A DNA stretch of 64,000 nucleotides, from positions 62,001 to 126,000 of the forward strand of contig NZ_LMGT01000001.1 in the NCBI RefSeq assembly GCF_001427825.1, given 5' to 3'. A program made the translations under genes and the position numbers. Below are positions 39,610 to 50,946 of this stretch, piece after piece. This DNA is from Brevundimonas sp. Root608 (GTDB lineage: Bacteria; Pseudomonadota; Alphaproteobacteria; Caulobacterales; Caulobacteraceae). How positions within the stretch are numbered: position 1 is the stretch's first letter; every line of letters begins with the position of its first letter. The notes under the pieces are model-generated. The model saw only the letters and a list, made by a program, of their open reading frames with translations. It was not told the DNA's origin and did not search any database.

Positions 39610-39792
39610 TCGCCTTCGCGCCGCCCTTTTCCTGAGGCATAGAGCCGCCGTTACGCCGGTGCGTGTTCGTCATGCACTGGCGTTTCCGCGTGCGTCCCTG
39701 TAAGAGGCGCGCGCTCCCCGCACCGTCGCCTGAACCCAGCGGCCGCCCCAACGTTTCGACCGGGCCGGCCGCCTTGCACGTCTGATAGTCAA

Positions 39793-41622
<1,830 letters not shown>

Positions 41623-41653
41623 GCTGCGGGGCTTTCGCTCGCTCGCCGCCGCG

Positions 41654-42160
41654 TCAGACTTCGGGCTGCGGCGGGGCCGTGATGACCTCGACGTTGTCGT
41701 TCAGAAGATAGGCCAGCTCGTCCAGCGCCACCCGGCGTTCGGCGGGCGTGGCGGCGGCTTCGACCGCCGCGATCTTCTTCGGCATGTCTTCCGAGATGCC
41801 GCGCAGGATGCATTTCAGGTCGCCGTCGGTGCCGCGCTCCTTGAGGATCAGGTGACCCTGCATGTCGCTGGCCGCCAGCGCCTCGGCCTGGGCCTTGAAG
41901 CCGGTGAAGGCCGGGCCGGCGACGAAATCAGCCTGATCCATCACGCCGGCCTCGATCCAGCCCTGGACCACGCCCTTGAGCGCGCCCGAACGGGCCACGA
42001 TGTCGGCGAACAGGGGCTCGGCGGCTACGGAAACAGGGGCCGCAACCGGCGCGGGCGGCTGGGCCGCGGCCAGCGCCACATTGGGATCGGCGAGCAGCAG
42101 GGAAACCGTTAGGGCGACGCCGCAGGACATGGCGAACCTCTTTAATATGGGCCGAATCAC
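41654..42160 (-). CDS. Secreted hypothetical protein
   Basis: The 168-residue product begins with a signal peptide (MIRPILKRFAMSCGVALTVS, cleaved about residue 32) and a Pro/Ala linker. It then has a helical domain with VARSGALKGVVQGWIEAGV, GHLILKERGTDGDLKCILRG and a C-terminal ERRVALDELAYLLNDN. One conserved-looking cysteine (CILRG) is present. Family not recognised. It ends 32 bases from the typA stop and is divergent from pgi. Confidence 0.65.
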   Translation of the reverse strand: MIRPILKRFAMSCGVALTVSLLLADPNVALAAAQPPAPVAAPVSVAAEPLFADIVARSGALKGVVQGWIEAGVMDQADFVAGPAFTGFKAQAEALAASDMQGHLILKERGTDGDLKCILRGISEDMPKKIAAVEAAATPAERRVALDELAYLLNDNVEVITAPPQPEV

Positions 42161-42233
42161 GGATTCAGCGTTGAACCGGCTTACGCCACACCCGTAAACG
42201 AGGGTTTACCCCGCTGCTCCGCGAGTCCCGCCG

Positions 42234-43859
42234 ATGACCGCCCGTTCCCAGGCTCTCAACATGCTTCGCGCCGTGGCGCGCAAGGACGCCGGGGGACGGA
42301 TCGTGCATCAGTTCGCGACAGACCCCGGCCGCATGCAGCGCATGGGGGTCGAGGCGGCGGGCCTGTATCTGGACCTGTCGAAACAGTCGTGGAGCGCCGA
42401 GGGGTTCGAGGCCGCGCTGGATCTGGCCCGGACCTGCGATGTCGAAGGCCGTCGCGACGCCCTGTTCGCCGGCGAACCGGTGAACAACACCGAGGGGCGG
42501 GCCGTGCTGCACCCGGCCCTGCGCGCCCCCGCGGTGGCCGATTTCCACGCCCTGGGCGAGCCGGTCTCCGCCGAGGTCGATGAGACGCGCCGGGCGATGG
42601 CCGAGTTCGCCGTCGATGTCGGCACCGGCGCCGAGGCCGGAGGATCCAAGCAACCCTTCAACGCGATCGTTCATATCGGCATCGGCGGCTCGGACCTGGG
42701 CCCGCGCCTGCTGTGGGACGCCCTGCGCCCGCTGGAGCCGACCATCGACCTGCGCTTCGTGGCCAATATCGATCCGCGCGACATGGGCGAGGCCCTGTCC
42801 GGCCTGGACCCCGAAACCACACTGGTGGTGGTGGTGTCCAAGACCTTCACCACCCAGGAAACATTGGCCAACGCCGACCTCGCCAAGGCCTGGCTGGCCG
42901 AGAGCCTGTCGCCGCGGCGGATGGTCAAGCACCTGATCGGAGTCACGGCGGCGCCGGAGAAGGCCGAGGCCTGGGGCTGCGGCCGGACCTTCGGTTTCCG
43001 CGACTGGGTCGGCGGACGGTATTCACTGTGGTCGGCGGTCAGTTTGTCGGTGGCGGTGGCCCTGGGCTGGGACGTGTTCGAGCGGGTGCTGGACGGCGCG
43101 CGAGCCATGGACGAGCATTTCCGCGAGGCCGATCTGGAGAAGAACGCCCCGGTGCTGCTGGCGCTGGCGCAGATCTTCAATGTCGAGGGTCTTGACCGCC
43201 ATGCCCGCACCGTAGCCCCCTATGCCCATGGGCTGCGCCGGCTACCGGCCTTCCTGCAGCAGCTGGAAATGGAGTCGAACGGCAAGCGCGTGAAGCGCGA
43301 CGGTTCGCCCGTGGACACCGCGACGGGCCCCGTCGTGTTCGGCGAACCGGGGACCAACGGCCAGCACGCCTTCTTCCAGCAGATCCATCAGGGGCCGCAG
43401 GTCGTTCCGGCGGAATTCATCGTGGTCGGCCATACGTCCCGGGCGGCGGTGGACGCCCGCGAGGGCGATGCGCCGCTATGGTCGAACGCCCTGGCCCAGG
43501 CCCAGGCGTTGATGGTCGGCAAGACCGAGGCGCAGGTCCGTGAGGAACTGATCGTTTCAGGGATGAGCGCCGAAGAGGCGGACCGGCTGGCCCCGCACAA
43601 GACCTTCCCGGGTGATCGCCCGTCGACCACCATACTGCTCGACGCCCTGACGCCCGAGGCGGTCGGCGCCCTGCTGGCCCTCTATGAGCACAAGACCTTT
43701 GTCGAGGGCGTGATCTGGGACATCAACAGCTTCGACCAATGGGGCGTGGAACTGGGCAAGCTGCTGGCCAGCGCCATCCTGAAGGACGTCGCCGACGGCG
43801 AGCCGTCGCCTGACCTGGATCCCTCGACGGCCGAGTTGATGAAACGACTGATGGTCTGA
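42234..43859 (+). CDS. pgi: Glucose-6-phosphate isomerase
   Basis: Glycolytic/gluconeogenic isomerase converting glucose-6-phosphate and fructose-6-phosphate, 541 residues. The PGI signatures are present: HIGIGGSDLGPRLLW (sugar-phosphate site), VSKTFTTQET, and GEPGTNGQHAFFQQIHQG with the catalytic His/Glu region. The C-terminal NSFDQWGVELGKLLA is the second PGI signature. A strong terminator lies 6 bases after the stop. Confidence 0.97.
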   Translation: MTARSQALNMLRAVARKDAGGRIVHQFATDPGRMQRMGVEAAGLYLDLSKQSWSAEGFEAALDLARTCDVEGRRDALFAGEPVNNTEGRAVLHPALRAPAVADFHALGEPVSAEVDETRRAMAEFAVDVGTGAEAGGSKQPFNAIVHIGIGGSDLGPRLLWDALRPLEPTIDLRFVANIDPRDMGEALSGLDPETTLVVVVSKTFTTQETLANADLAKAWLAESLSPRRMVKHLIGVTAAPEKAEAWGCGRTFGFRDWVGGRYSLWSAVSLSVAVALGWDVFERVLDGARAMDEHFREADLEKNAPVLLALAQIFNVEGLDRHARTVAPYAHGLRRLPAFLQQLEMESNGKRVKRDGSPVDTATGPVVFGEPGTNGQHAFFQQIHQGPQVVPAEFIVVGHTSRAAVDAREGDAPLWSNALAQAQALMVGKTEAQVREELIVSGMSAEEADRLAPHKTFPGDRPSTTILLDALTPEAVGALLALYEHKTFVEGVIWDINSFDQWGVELGKLLASAILKDVADGEPSPDLDPSTAELMKRLMV

Positions 43860-43864
43860 CGAAA

Positions 43865-43890
43865 AAGGCGGGCGCCGAAGCGCCCGCCTT
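43865..43890. terminator. pgi terminator
   Basis: AAGGCGGGCGC (43865-43875) pairs with GCGCCCGCCTT (43880-43890) around CGAA. It lies between convergent pgi and the gene at 43938 and could act for both. Confidence 0.88.
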
Positions 43891-43937
43891 CCTCGCCCTC
43901 GTCCGACCCTACTCACGCGGCCGAACGAAACCCGGTA

Positions 43938-44375
43938 TCACCAGCGGCGATCGTAGCGGTAGTCGCGATCGCGATGATTCTGATAGCTGCGCCACTGCCC
44001 GTGGTTCCGCCAGAAGCGGCCGTCCCGGTAGTAGCCCCGGCCCGAATAGGTTCGGCCTTCAACATAGGCGCCGTAGCCATCCCCGTAGGCGGAGGAACGA
44101 TCACGGCTGTTGATGCCGTGTTCCCGTTCCCAATGGCCGAGGTTCCGGTAGCAGCGGCCGTCGCGATAGTATTGGCAGTCCGGGCCGCGGTAGGTCCCCT
44201 GGCCATAGCCGTATCGGCTGTCCTGACCGGAAGCGGCCAGAACGCCTCGAACGATGGTGTCGATCAGGGGATCGCCATAGGATTGGGCGCTGGCAGGGCT
44301 CGCCGTCGCCAGGCCCATCGCCAGGGCGGCGGCTGCGCCTGCTCCGACGGTCTTCAGGTTGATGAGATTGCGCAT
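43938..44375 (-). CDS. Secreted Tyr/Arg/Gly-rich protein
   Basis: The 145-residue product starting MRNLINLKTVGAGAAAALAM has a signal peptide cleaved after about ASAQ. The mature part carries repeated aromatic-basic units: DCQYYRDGRCYRNLGHWERE and, further on, GRGYYRDGRFWRNHGQWRSY. These two YYRDGR-x-[YF]-RN-x-G-x-W blocks form an internal duplication. The two cysteines lie only in the first block. The C-terminus is rich in Arg, Asp and Tyr. Function unknown. Confidence 0.68.
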   Translation of the reverse strand: MRNLINLKTVGAGAAAALAMGLATASPASAQSYGDPLIDTIVRGVLAASGQDSRYGYGQGTYRGPDCQYYRDGRCYRNLGHWEREHGINSRDRSSAYGDGYGAYVEGRTYSGRGYYRDGRFWRNHGQWRSYQNHRDRDYRYDRRW

Positions 44376-44518
44376 CGGATTGCTCCTTGCTGAGGCGCCG
44401 ATATCGATCGGCATGAGGGGCAATCTAACCGTCCGAGCCTGTACCGCGTCAGAGCGGGTTGTTCAGGCTCCAGTCATCTGAAGGTCAGGAGACCGCCAGA
44501 ATTCGAGGGCGGCTGCGC

Positions 44519-44583
44519 TTGACGCGGACGCCCCGCCCTCCTACTTGCCGCTCGCGTTAGCACTCGGGCGTCGTGGCTGCCAA
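44519..44583 (+). promoter_or_regulatory. groESL promoter region with degenerate CIRCE element
   Basis: TTAGCACTC (44557-44565), a 9-base spacer and GGCTGCCAA (44575-44583) match the HrcA-binding CIRCE consensus; the left arm is perfect and the right arm matches at 6 of 9 positions. A TTGACG (44519-44524) upstream is a candidate -35. Heat-shock control of groESL by HrcA is well known in Caulobacter crescentus; the weak right arm may lower repression. Confidence 0.7.
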
Positions 44584-44629
44584 AAAGCGCCGCGTCCGGG
44601 GTTCAATCGAAGATGTTGGAGACAATCAG

Positions 44630-44917
44630 ATGGCGTTTCGTCCGCTCGGCGACCGCGTGCTCGTGAAGCGCGTGGAAGAAGAATCCAAGACCAAGGGCGG
44701 GATCATCATCCCTGACTCGGCCAAGGAAAAGCCCCAGGAAGGCGAAGTCGTCTCCGTCGGCCCCGGCGCCCGCGATGAAGACGGCAAGCATGTCCCCATG
44801 GACCTGAAGGCCGGCGACCGCATCCTGTTCGGCAAATGGTCGGGCACGGAAGTCAAGATCGACGGTAACGATTTGATTATTATGAAGGAATCGGACGTGC
44901 TGGGCGTGCTGTCGTAA
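44630..44917 (+). CDS. groES: Co-chaperonin GroES
   Basis: Heptameric lid of the GroEL folding chamber, 95 residues from ATG 44630 ([20 protein letters not shown]). An earlier in-frame start at 44573 lies inside the CIRCE element and is rejected. The mobile loop is [18 protein letters not shown], and the fold continues to [13 protein letters not shown]. groEL follows after 51 bases with AGGAGCTGCC as ribosome site. Confidence 0.96.
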   Translation: MAFRPLGDRVLVKRVEEESKTKGGIIIPDSAKEKPQEGEVVSVGPGARDEDGKHVPMDLKAGDRILFGKWSGTEVKIDGNDLIIMKESDVLGVLS

Positions 44918-46621
<1,704 letters not shown>

Positions 46622-46656
46622 TCCGGTCGTTCAGCGGTTCAAGCTGATACAGAAGA

Positions 46657-46688
46657 GGGCGGGTCCGGTGACGGGCCCGCCCTTTTTT
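46657..46688 (+). terminator. groESL terminator
   Basis: GGGCGGGTCC (46657-46666) pairs with GGGCCCGCCC (46673-46682) with one G-T pair, followed by six T residues. It marks the end of the core region before the lower-GC defence genes. Confidence 0.9.
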
Positions 46689-46852
46689 GGTGGCCGTTGA
46701 TGTTCGTTGCCAGCGGCAGGTGTTGGCTGAAGGCACGATGCAGTCGGCCTGAGTTGCGATCGTTGTTCCCGGTTGTATGGCCAGTATGCTACCGGCGCGC
46801 AGCGCGCGTCGGGCGGCTCTGGACGATCAAGCCTGACTGCGGGGGGTCTACG

Positions 46853-47815
46853 ATGAAATTCGCCTATGAGGATTTGAGTGAGGATCAGTTTGAGCGACTG
46901 ATTGTCCTACTTTGTCAGCGGTTGTTGGGCGTCTCTGTGAAGGGCTTCGCCAAGGGGCCTGACGGCGGCCGGGATGCCAAATTCGTGGGTACGGCGGAGT
47001 TGCATCCGAGCAAAGCTGCGCCATGGGTCGGAACGACCGTTGTCCAAGCCAAACACACCAATGGGTATAACCGCCATTTCGGCGAGGCCGATTTTTACAG
47101 CCCGACCGCCAAAGACACGGTGATTGGAAAGGAGGTCCCGCGGATCATTAAGCTCCGCGAGGCGAAGCAGCTCGACCACTATATGCTGTTTGCCAACCGC
47201 CGGCTCGCGGGCAATGCCGACCAGAACATCACCAAGTATATCGCTGAGACGTGCGGCCTTCCCGAAGGGTCGATTTATCTCTGCGGCGTGGAGCAGCTGG
47301 AGCTCTATCTGAAGCAGTTTCCTGAGGTGGCGGCTCTCGCCGACTTGGATCCCGTCGACTCCCCATTGATTGTGTCGCCCGACGAACTCGCCATCGTTGT
47401 CGAAGCGATTGCGAGTCATGACGCCGATCTGTCGGCTGTGCTCGATGCGCCGCCGAGTGAGCGGACCTCGTACGAGGAAAAGAACGACTTGAACAACATG
47501 ACCGCCGACTATGCGGCGGCTTTGCGCAGGCGATATCTGAAGGACACCGCGCAAATCCGGGCGTTCCTGGCCGCGCCCGAGAATCTTGAAATTCTCAAGT
47601 CCTACGAGGCGACTGCCGAGGAGTTCCAGATGAAGATCATCTCGAAGCGGAAAGCCTTCCAAAATTTCGACGCGGTCATGGAGTATCTGCTTGATCTTCT
47701 CTTCCAGCGGGACCCAATCTTGCGGCAGCGTCAGCACAAGCGTCTGACCCGCGCGGTGCTTTTTTACATGTACTGGAACTGCGACATCGGGGAGGTGGCG
47801 AATGTTGAGGCCTAG
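46853..47815 (+). CDS. ABC-3C system effector: Mrr-like PD-(D/E)xK nuclease domain protein
   Basis: The 320-residue protein (start MKFAYEDLSEDQFERLIVLL) has an N-terminal restriction-endonuclease-like domain: E14 in DQFERL, the acidic GPDGGRDAKF (35-44) and the QxK of VVQAKH (63-68) follow the Mrr-type E...D...QxK pattern. The middle (about 85-150) continues this domain; the C-terminal half is helical, with a conserved-looking YTSYEEKNDLNNMT-like segment. Similar proteins are encoded in ABC-three-component systems, where the nuclease is thought to be the effector. The gene overlaps the next by 14 bases. Base composition is less GC-rich than the neighbours. Confidence 0.8.
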   Translation: MKFAYEDLSEDQFERLIVLLCQRLLGVSVKGFAKGPDGGRDAKFVGTAELHPSKAAPWVGTTVVQAKHTNGYNRHFGEADFYSPTAKDTVIGKEVPRIIKLREAKQLDHYMLFANRRLAGNADQNITKYIAETCGLPEGSIYLCGVEQLELYLKQFPEVAALADLDPVDSPLIVSPDELAIVVEAIASHDADLSAVLDAPPSERTSYEEKNDLNNMTADYAAALRRRYLKDTAQIRAFLAAPENLEILKSYEATAEEFQMKIISKRKAFQNFDAVMEYLLDLLFQRDPILRQRQHKRLTRAVLFYMYWNCDIGEVANVEA

Positions 47816-48050
47816 CAAACACGCCCACCCCGACCGCACCGTCGTCAATGTCGCCTTGGTTCTCTTGGCCCGCCTACGTTCGCAGCGACTCTGTGATTAT
47901 GGGATGCTGTTTAAGTACGCGCGCAAATCAGTAACTGGTGGTGACGTGTTGTTCCTGCCCTCACTAAATTTCCTGTTCCTACTTGGTCTAATCGAATACC
48001 ATCCCAAGACAGACGCCGTCGAATATGTGGGCCAGAATGAAGCCGTCTAA
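47802..48050 (+). CDS. ABC-3C middle component
   Basis: The 82-residue protein starts MLRPSKHAHPDRTVVNVALV. Its winged-helix-like pattern, LARLRSQRLCDYGMLFKYARK then FLPSLNFLFLLGLIEYHPKTD, fits the small middle components of ABC-three-component systems, which link the ATPase to its effector. It begins 14 bases inside the nuclease gene and ends 14 bases inside the ATPase gene, so all three are translationally coupled in the order effector, middle component, ATPase. Confidence 0.75.
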   Translation: MLRPSKHAHPDRTVVNVALVLLARLRSQRLCDYGMLFKYARKSVTGGDVLFLPSLNFLFLLGLIEYHPKTDAVEYVGQNEAV

Positions 48051-49830
48051 GCTTTATTCCGATCAGCCGACGGTTTTCGTTCCGGTGGAATTCGAGCCCG
48101 AATTCAACGTGGTGCTCGCCGAAATCCGCGTGCCGGAGAACCGTGACCGCGACACACACAATTTGGGCAAGACGACCCTGGGCCGGCTTCTCGATTTCGG
48201 CTTTCTGGCCGGGCGCGACGCCAAATTCTTCCTGTTCAAACATCTCGATCGCTTTGAAGATTTCACATTCTTCCTTGAGATCGAGCTGCCCGACGGAAGC
48301 TATGTAACCGTGCGTCGCAGCGTCGCCGAAGCCTCAAAGATCGCCTTCAAGAAGCACACGGGTCGGCATCAAGATTTCACGACTCTGCCTGACCGAGACT
48401 GGGATCACATTGACGTTCCCTTCGATCGCGCCAAGGAATTGCTCGACAGTCTTCTCGACTGGCGGGCGCTAAAACCGTGGCGCTACCGAAAAGGACTCGG
48501 TTATTTCATTCGATCGCAGGAGGACTTCCGCGACGTTTTCCACCTGCGCAAGTTTGCGAATTCCCACGCCGACTGGAAGCCTTTCCTTGCTCATATTCTC
48601 GGCTTCAACGCCGATCTGATCACCCAACACTATGCCAAGGAGGACGAGCTTAGGGAGAAGGAGCACAAGGCCACGACCATCCGCCAGGAGCTTGGCGGCG
48701 AGATCGAGGACGCCGGAAAGATTGATGGCCTTCTACTTCTGAAGCGACAGGAGGTCAGCAGGAAGCAGGAATTGCTCGATGCTTTCGATTTCCGAACCCA
48801 AGACAAGGCGGACACCAAGCAGCTTGTGGATCAGGTCGACGAACGTATCGCGGACCTTAATCAGCGCCGGTACTCCCTCACTCAAAATCGAAAAAAGGTT
48901 ATCAGCTCTCTCGAAGAGGATCAGATACTTTTCGACCCGGAAGATGCGCGGGTTCTTTTCCGCGAAGCCGGAGTTCTCTTTGATGGGCAGATCAAACGCG
49001 ATTTTCAGCAGTTGATCGCATTCAACAAGGCGATCACTGAGGAACGCCGGGTCTATCTCGTCGAAGAGCGCGAGGAGATCGAGGCGGAACTCAAGGTAAT
49101 AAATGCTGAGCTGAACGCGCTGGGTAAGCGTCGATCCGAGATGCTGGCTTTCCTCAGCAGCACGGACTCCTTCGCCAAATACAAGCACCTATCGGGTGAG
49201 ATGGTGACGTTGCGAGCTGATATCGAAGGCCTCGAACGTCAGCGGGAGTTCGTGCATCGGCTTCAGCAATTGCGGGCTGATATTCGTACTTTGGCCGAGG
49301 AGAAAAGCCACCTACAGGCCGCAATCGAGGCCGACGTTGAGGCAAAGAACGCGGATAGCGACAGCCTGTTCTCGCGCATCCGTTTGTTCTTCAACGAAAT
49401 CGTTGAGGACGTAATCGATCACAAGGCGCTCCTGAGCGTCGTGGTCAATCAGCAGGGACACCTCGATTTCCGGGCGGAATTGCTTGATGATGCCGGGGTG
49501 GCGACGAGCGCTGATCGTGGGTTCAGCTACAAGAAGTTGTTGTGCGTCGCATTCGATCTGTCGCTGCTTCGCGCGCATCTGGATGACGCATTTCCTCGCT
49601 TCGCGTTCCACGACGGGGTGCTGGAATCGCTCGATGACCGAAAGAAGGAAAACCTCTTGGGGGTCATCCGAAGCTACACCGCGCTGGGCCTGCAATCGAT
49701 CATAACTCTGATCGACTCAGACCTTCCCCCGCGCAGTGATGAGGATCCGGTGTTTGAACCGTCCGATATCGTCGTGCGTCTCCATGACGTGGGGGACGAC
49801 GGTCGACTATTCAGGATGAAAGCTTGGTAG
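48037..49830 (+). CDS. ABC-3C system ATPase, DUF2326 family
   Basis: SMC/RecF-like ABC ATPase of 597 residues from ATG 48037. The P-loop is shortened, D-T-H-N-L-G-K-T-T at about 39-47, followed by LGRLLDFGFL, as in DUF2326 proteins. A long coiled coil occupies roughly residues 205-430. The C-terminal lobe carries GFSYKKLLCVAFDLSLL, in the position of the ABC signature, and a Walker B-like FAFHDGVLES with D526. DUF2326 ATPases define one branch of ABC-three-component conflict systems (Krishnan, Burroughs, Iyer and Aravind). Last gene of the operon. Confidence 0.85.
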   Translation: MKPSKLYSDQPTVFVPVEFEPEFNVVLAEIRVPENRDRDTHNLGKTTLGRLLDFGFLAGRDAKFFLFKHLDRFEDFTFFLEIELPDGSYVTVRRSVAEASKIAFKKHTGRHQDFTTLPDRDWDHIDVPFDRAKELLDSLLDWRALKPWRYRKGLGYFIRSQEDFRDVFHLRKFANSHADWKPFLAHILGFNADLITQHYAKEDELREKEHKATTIRQELGGEIEDAGKIDGLLLLKRQEVSRKQELLDAFDFRTQDKADTKQLVDQVDERIADLNQRRYSLTQNRKKVISSLEEDQILFDPEDARVLFREAGVLFDGQIKRDFQQLIAFNKAITEERRVYLVEEREEIEAELKVINAELNALGKRRSEMLAFLSSTDSFAKYKHLSGEMVTLRADIEGLERQREFVHRLQQLRADIRTLAEEKSHLQAAIEADVEAKNADSDSLFSRIRLFFNEIVEDVIDHKALLSVVVNQQGHLDFRAELLDDAGVATSADRGFSYKKLLCVAFDLSLLRAHLDDAFPRFAFHDGVLESLDDRKKENLLGVIRSYTALGLQSIITLIDSDLPPRSDEDPVFEPSDIVVRLHDVGDDGRLFRMKAW

Positions 49831-50171
49831 TCCAAACGCGAGCTTATGGCGCGTGAGAAGAACCTCCGGTGCGGGGCTTTGGCCACGGGGCCAAGGCCTC
49901 CTTTTCTCACCGCGCTGCACGTGGTCCCTGAACTAATCTGCACCCGCCGAGGCGGCGGATGAGCCGCAGATTGCAGCCTTCGCCGTCCCGCCCGCTCCCC
50001 GAACCGCCGACCGCATGAACCGCAACGGCCCGACCGCGCTCCGCGCCGTCGCCGCCATCCCGGCTGAAATGCTGACAGTTCGCCGCCAGCCAGACGATTG
50101 CGGCGGCGCAAGCCGCTGATCCGGCGGGGCTTCCCGGCGCGGGCAGCGTCATCTTCAAGCCGCAGGAGCGG
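49831..50171. other. Intergenic stretch between ABC-3C operon and terminase genes
   Basis: No credible gene is seen. It opens with an imperfect long hairpin: GTGAGAAG (49853-49860) faces CTTTTCTCAC (49901-49910) around a second inner palindrome GCTTTGGCC/GGCCAAGGC. This could terminate the defence operon. The remainder is unstructured GC-rich DNA up to the terS ribosome site. This is where the right boundary of the lower-GC segment falls. Confidence 0.5.
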
Positions 50172-50900
50172 ATGGCGCCAGACTCTCCGGTCCATGAAAC
50201 GGATCAGGGGCGCAGGGTGGCGGACGAAATCAGGGGCGAAATCGGAAACGGGGCGGACGGCGCGGTCGTGCGGCGGCCGCGCGTGCGGGGGCATGTGAAG
50301 CTGGGGACGCGGATGTGGGCGCGCATCCAGCGGGAGTTCGCGGCGGGGGCCTCGGTCCCCTGGCTGTCGGCGCGGTACGGGGCGGGCGAGCGGACCATCG
50401 GCTTCCGGGCGAAGAAGGAGGGCTGGCGACGCAAGGACCTGGCCGAGGCGGCCGACGCCGAGCTGGAGGCGGCCGAGGTGCGCGGGGATGCGGACCCGGT
50501 CGCGGGGCCGGCGATCGGGGCGGGGCTGGGGCTGGACGGCTCGGCGCGGAAGGCGACCGAGGCGTTCGCAGCGGCGCTGGCCGCAGTGGACGATGAGGCG
50601 CGGGACGGGGCGGCGCGCGAGGCGATGAACCGGGCGGTGGCCTGCATGCGGCGCGAGGATGCGCCGGCGGCGATGGGCTGGGCGAAGCTGGCGGCGGCGC
50701 TGGACGGGATGGGGCGGACCGGCGGCGAGGCGGGGGAGGAGATGGATCCGACCCATCCGGGACGGGTGGCGGCGCTGGAGTTTCTGCGGCGGCGGGCGGC
50801 GGACCGGGAGGCGGCGAGGGAGGGGGCCGGGGATGGGGCGTACCCCTCCACCCCTTCGGGGTCCCCCTCCCCATTGCATGGGGAGGAGACGGGTGGGTGA
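50172..50900 (+). CDS. Small terminase-like (gene-transfer-agent gp1-type) protein
   Basis: The 242-residue protein, with a CAGGAG ribosome site before ATG 50172, has a helix-turn-helix segment (MWARIQREFAAGASVPWLSARYGAGERTIGFRAKKEGW, about 50-90) like phage and gene-transfer-agent small terminase subunits, which recognise DNA for packaging. The C-terminal 15-20 residues (PSTPSGSPSPLHGEETGG) are encoded by a palindromic repeat that also runs into terL, so the original C-terminus was probably shorter. No integrase or other phage gene precedes it. Confidence 0.65.
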   Translation: MAPDSPVHETDQGRRVADEIRGEIGNGADGAVVRRPRVRGHVKLGTRMWARIQREFAAGASVPWLSARYGAGERTIGFRAKKEGWRRKDLAEAADAELEAAEVRGDADPVAGPAIGAGLGLDGSARKATEAFAAALAAVDDEARDGAAREAMNRAVACMRREDAPAAMGWAKLAAALDGMGRTGGEAGEEMDPTHPGRVAALEFLRRRAADREAAREGAGDGAYPSTPSGSPSPLHGEETGG

Positions 50901-50943
50901 GGCTCCGCCGACCCTTCCTCCACCCCATGAAGGGGAGGGAGAG
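50862..50943. repeat. Palindromic repeat element, copy 1, at the terS/terL junction
   Basis: CCTCCCC-ATTGC-ATGGGGAGG near its left end and CACCCCATGAAGGGGAGGG near its right end form nested hairpins. The right end is nearly identical to that of copy 2 (51684-51807). The element supplies the terS C-terminal codons and the GGGAGGGAGAGG just before the terL GTG, so it doubles as the terL ribosome-binding site. Confidence 0.7.
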
Positions 50944-50946
50944 GAT

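Noticed and set aside
44573-44629. An earlier groES start adding 19 residues
   Set aside because: That codon lies within the CIRCE operator, and the extra residues are not part of GroES.
46853-49830. A classical restriction-modification system
   Set aside because: There is a nuclease-like domain but no methyltransferase or specificity gene; the DUF2326 ATPase and the middle component fit ABC-3C.
49907-50158. An 83-residue minus-strand frame between the defence and terminase genes
   Set aside because: No ribosome site, no recognisable motif, and composition like other shadow frames.
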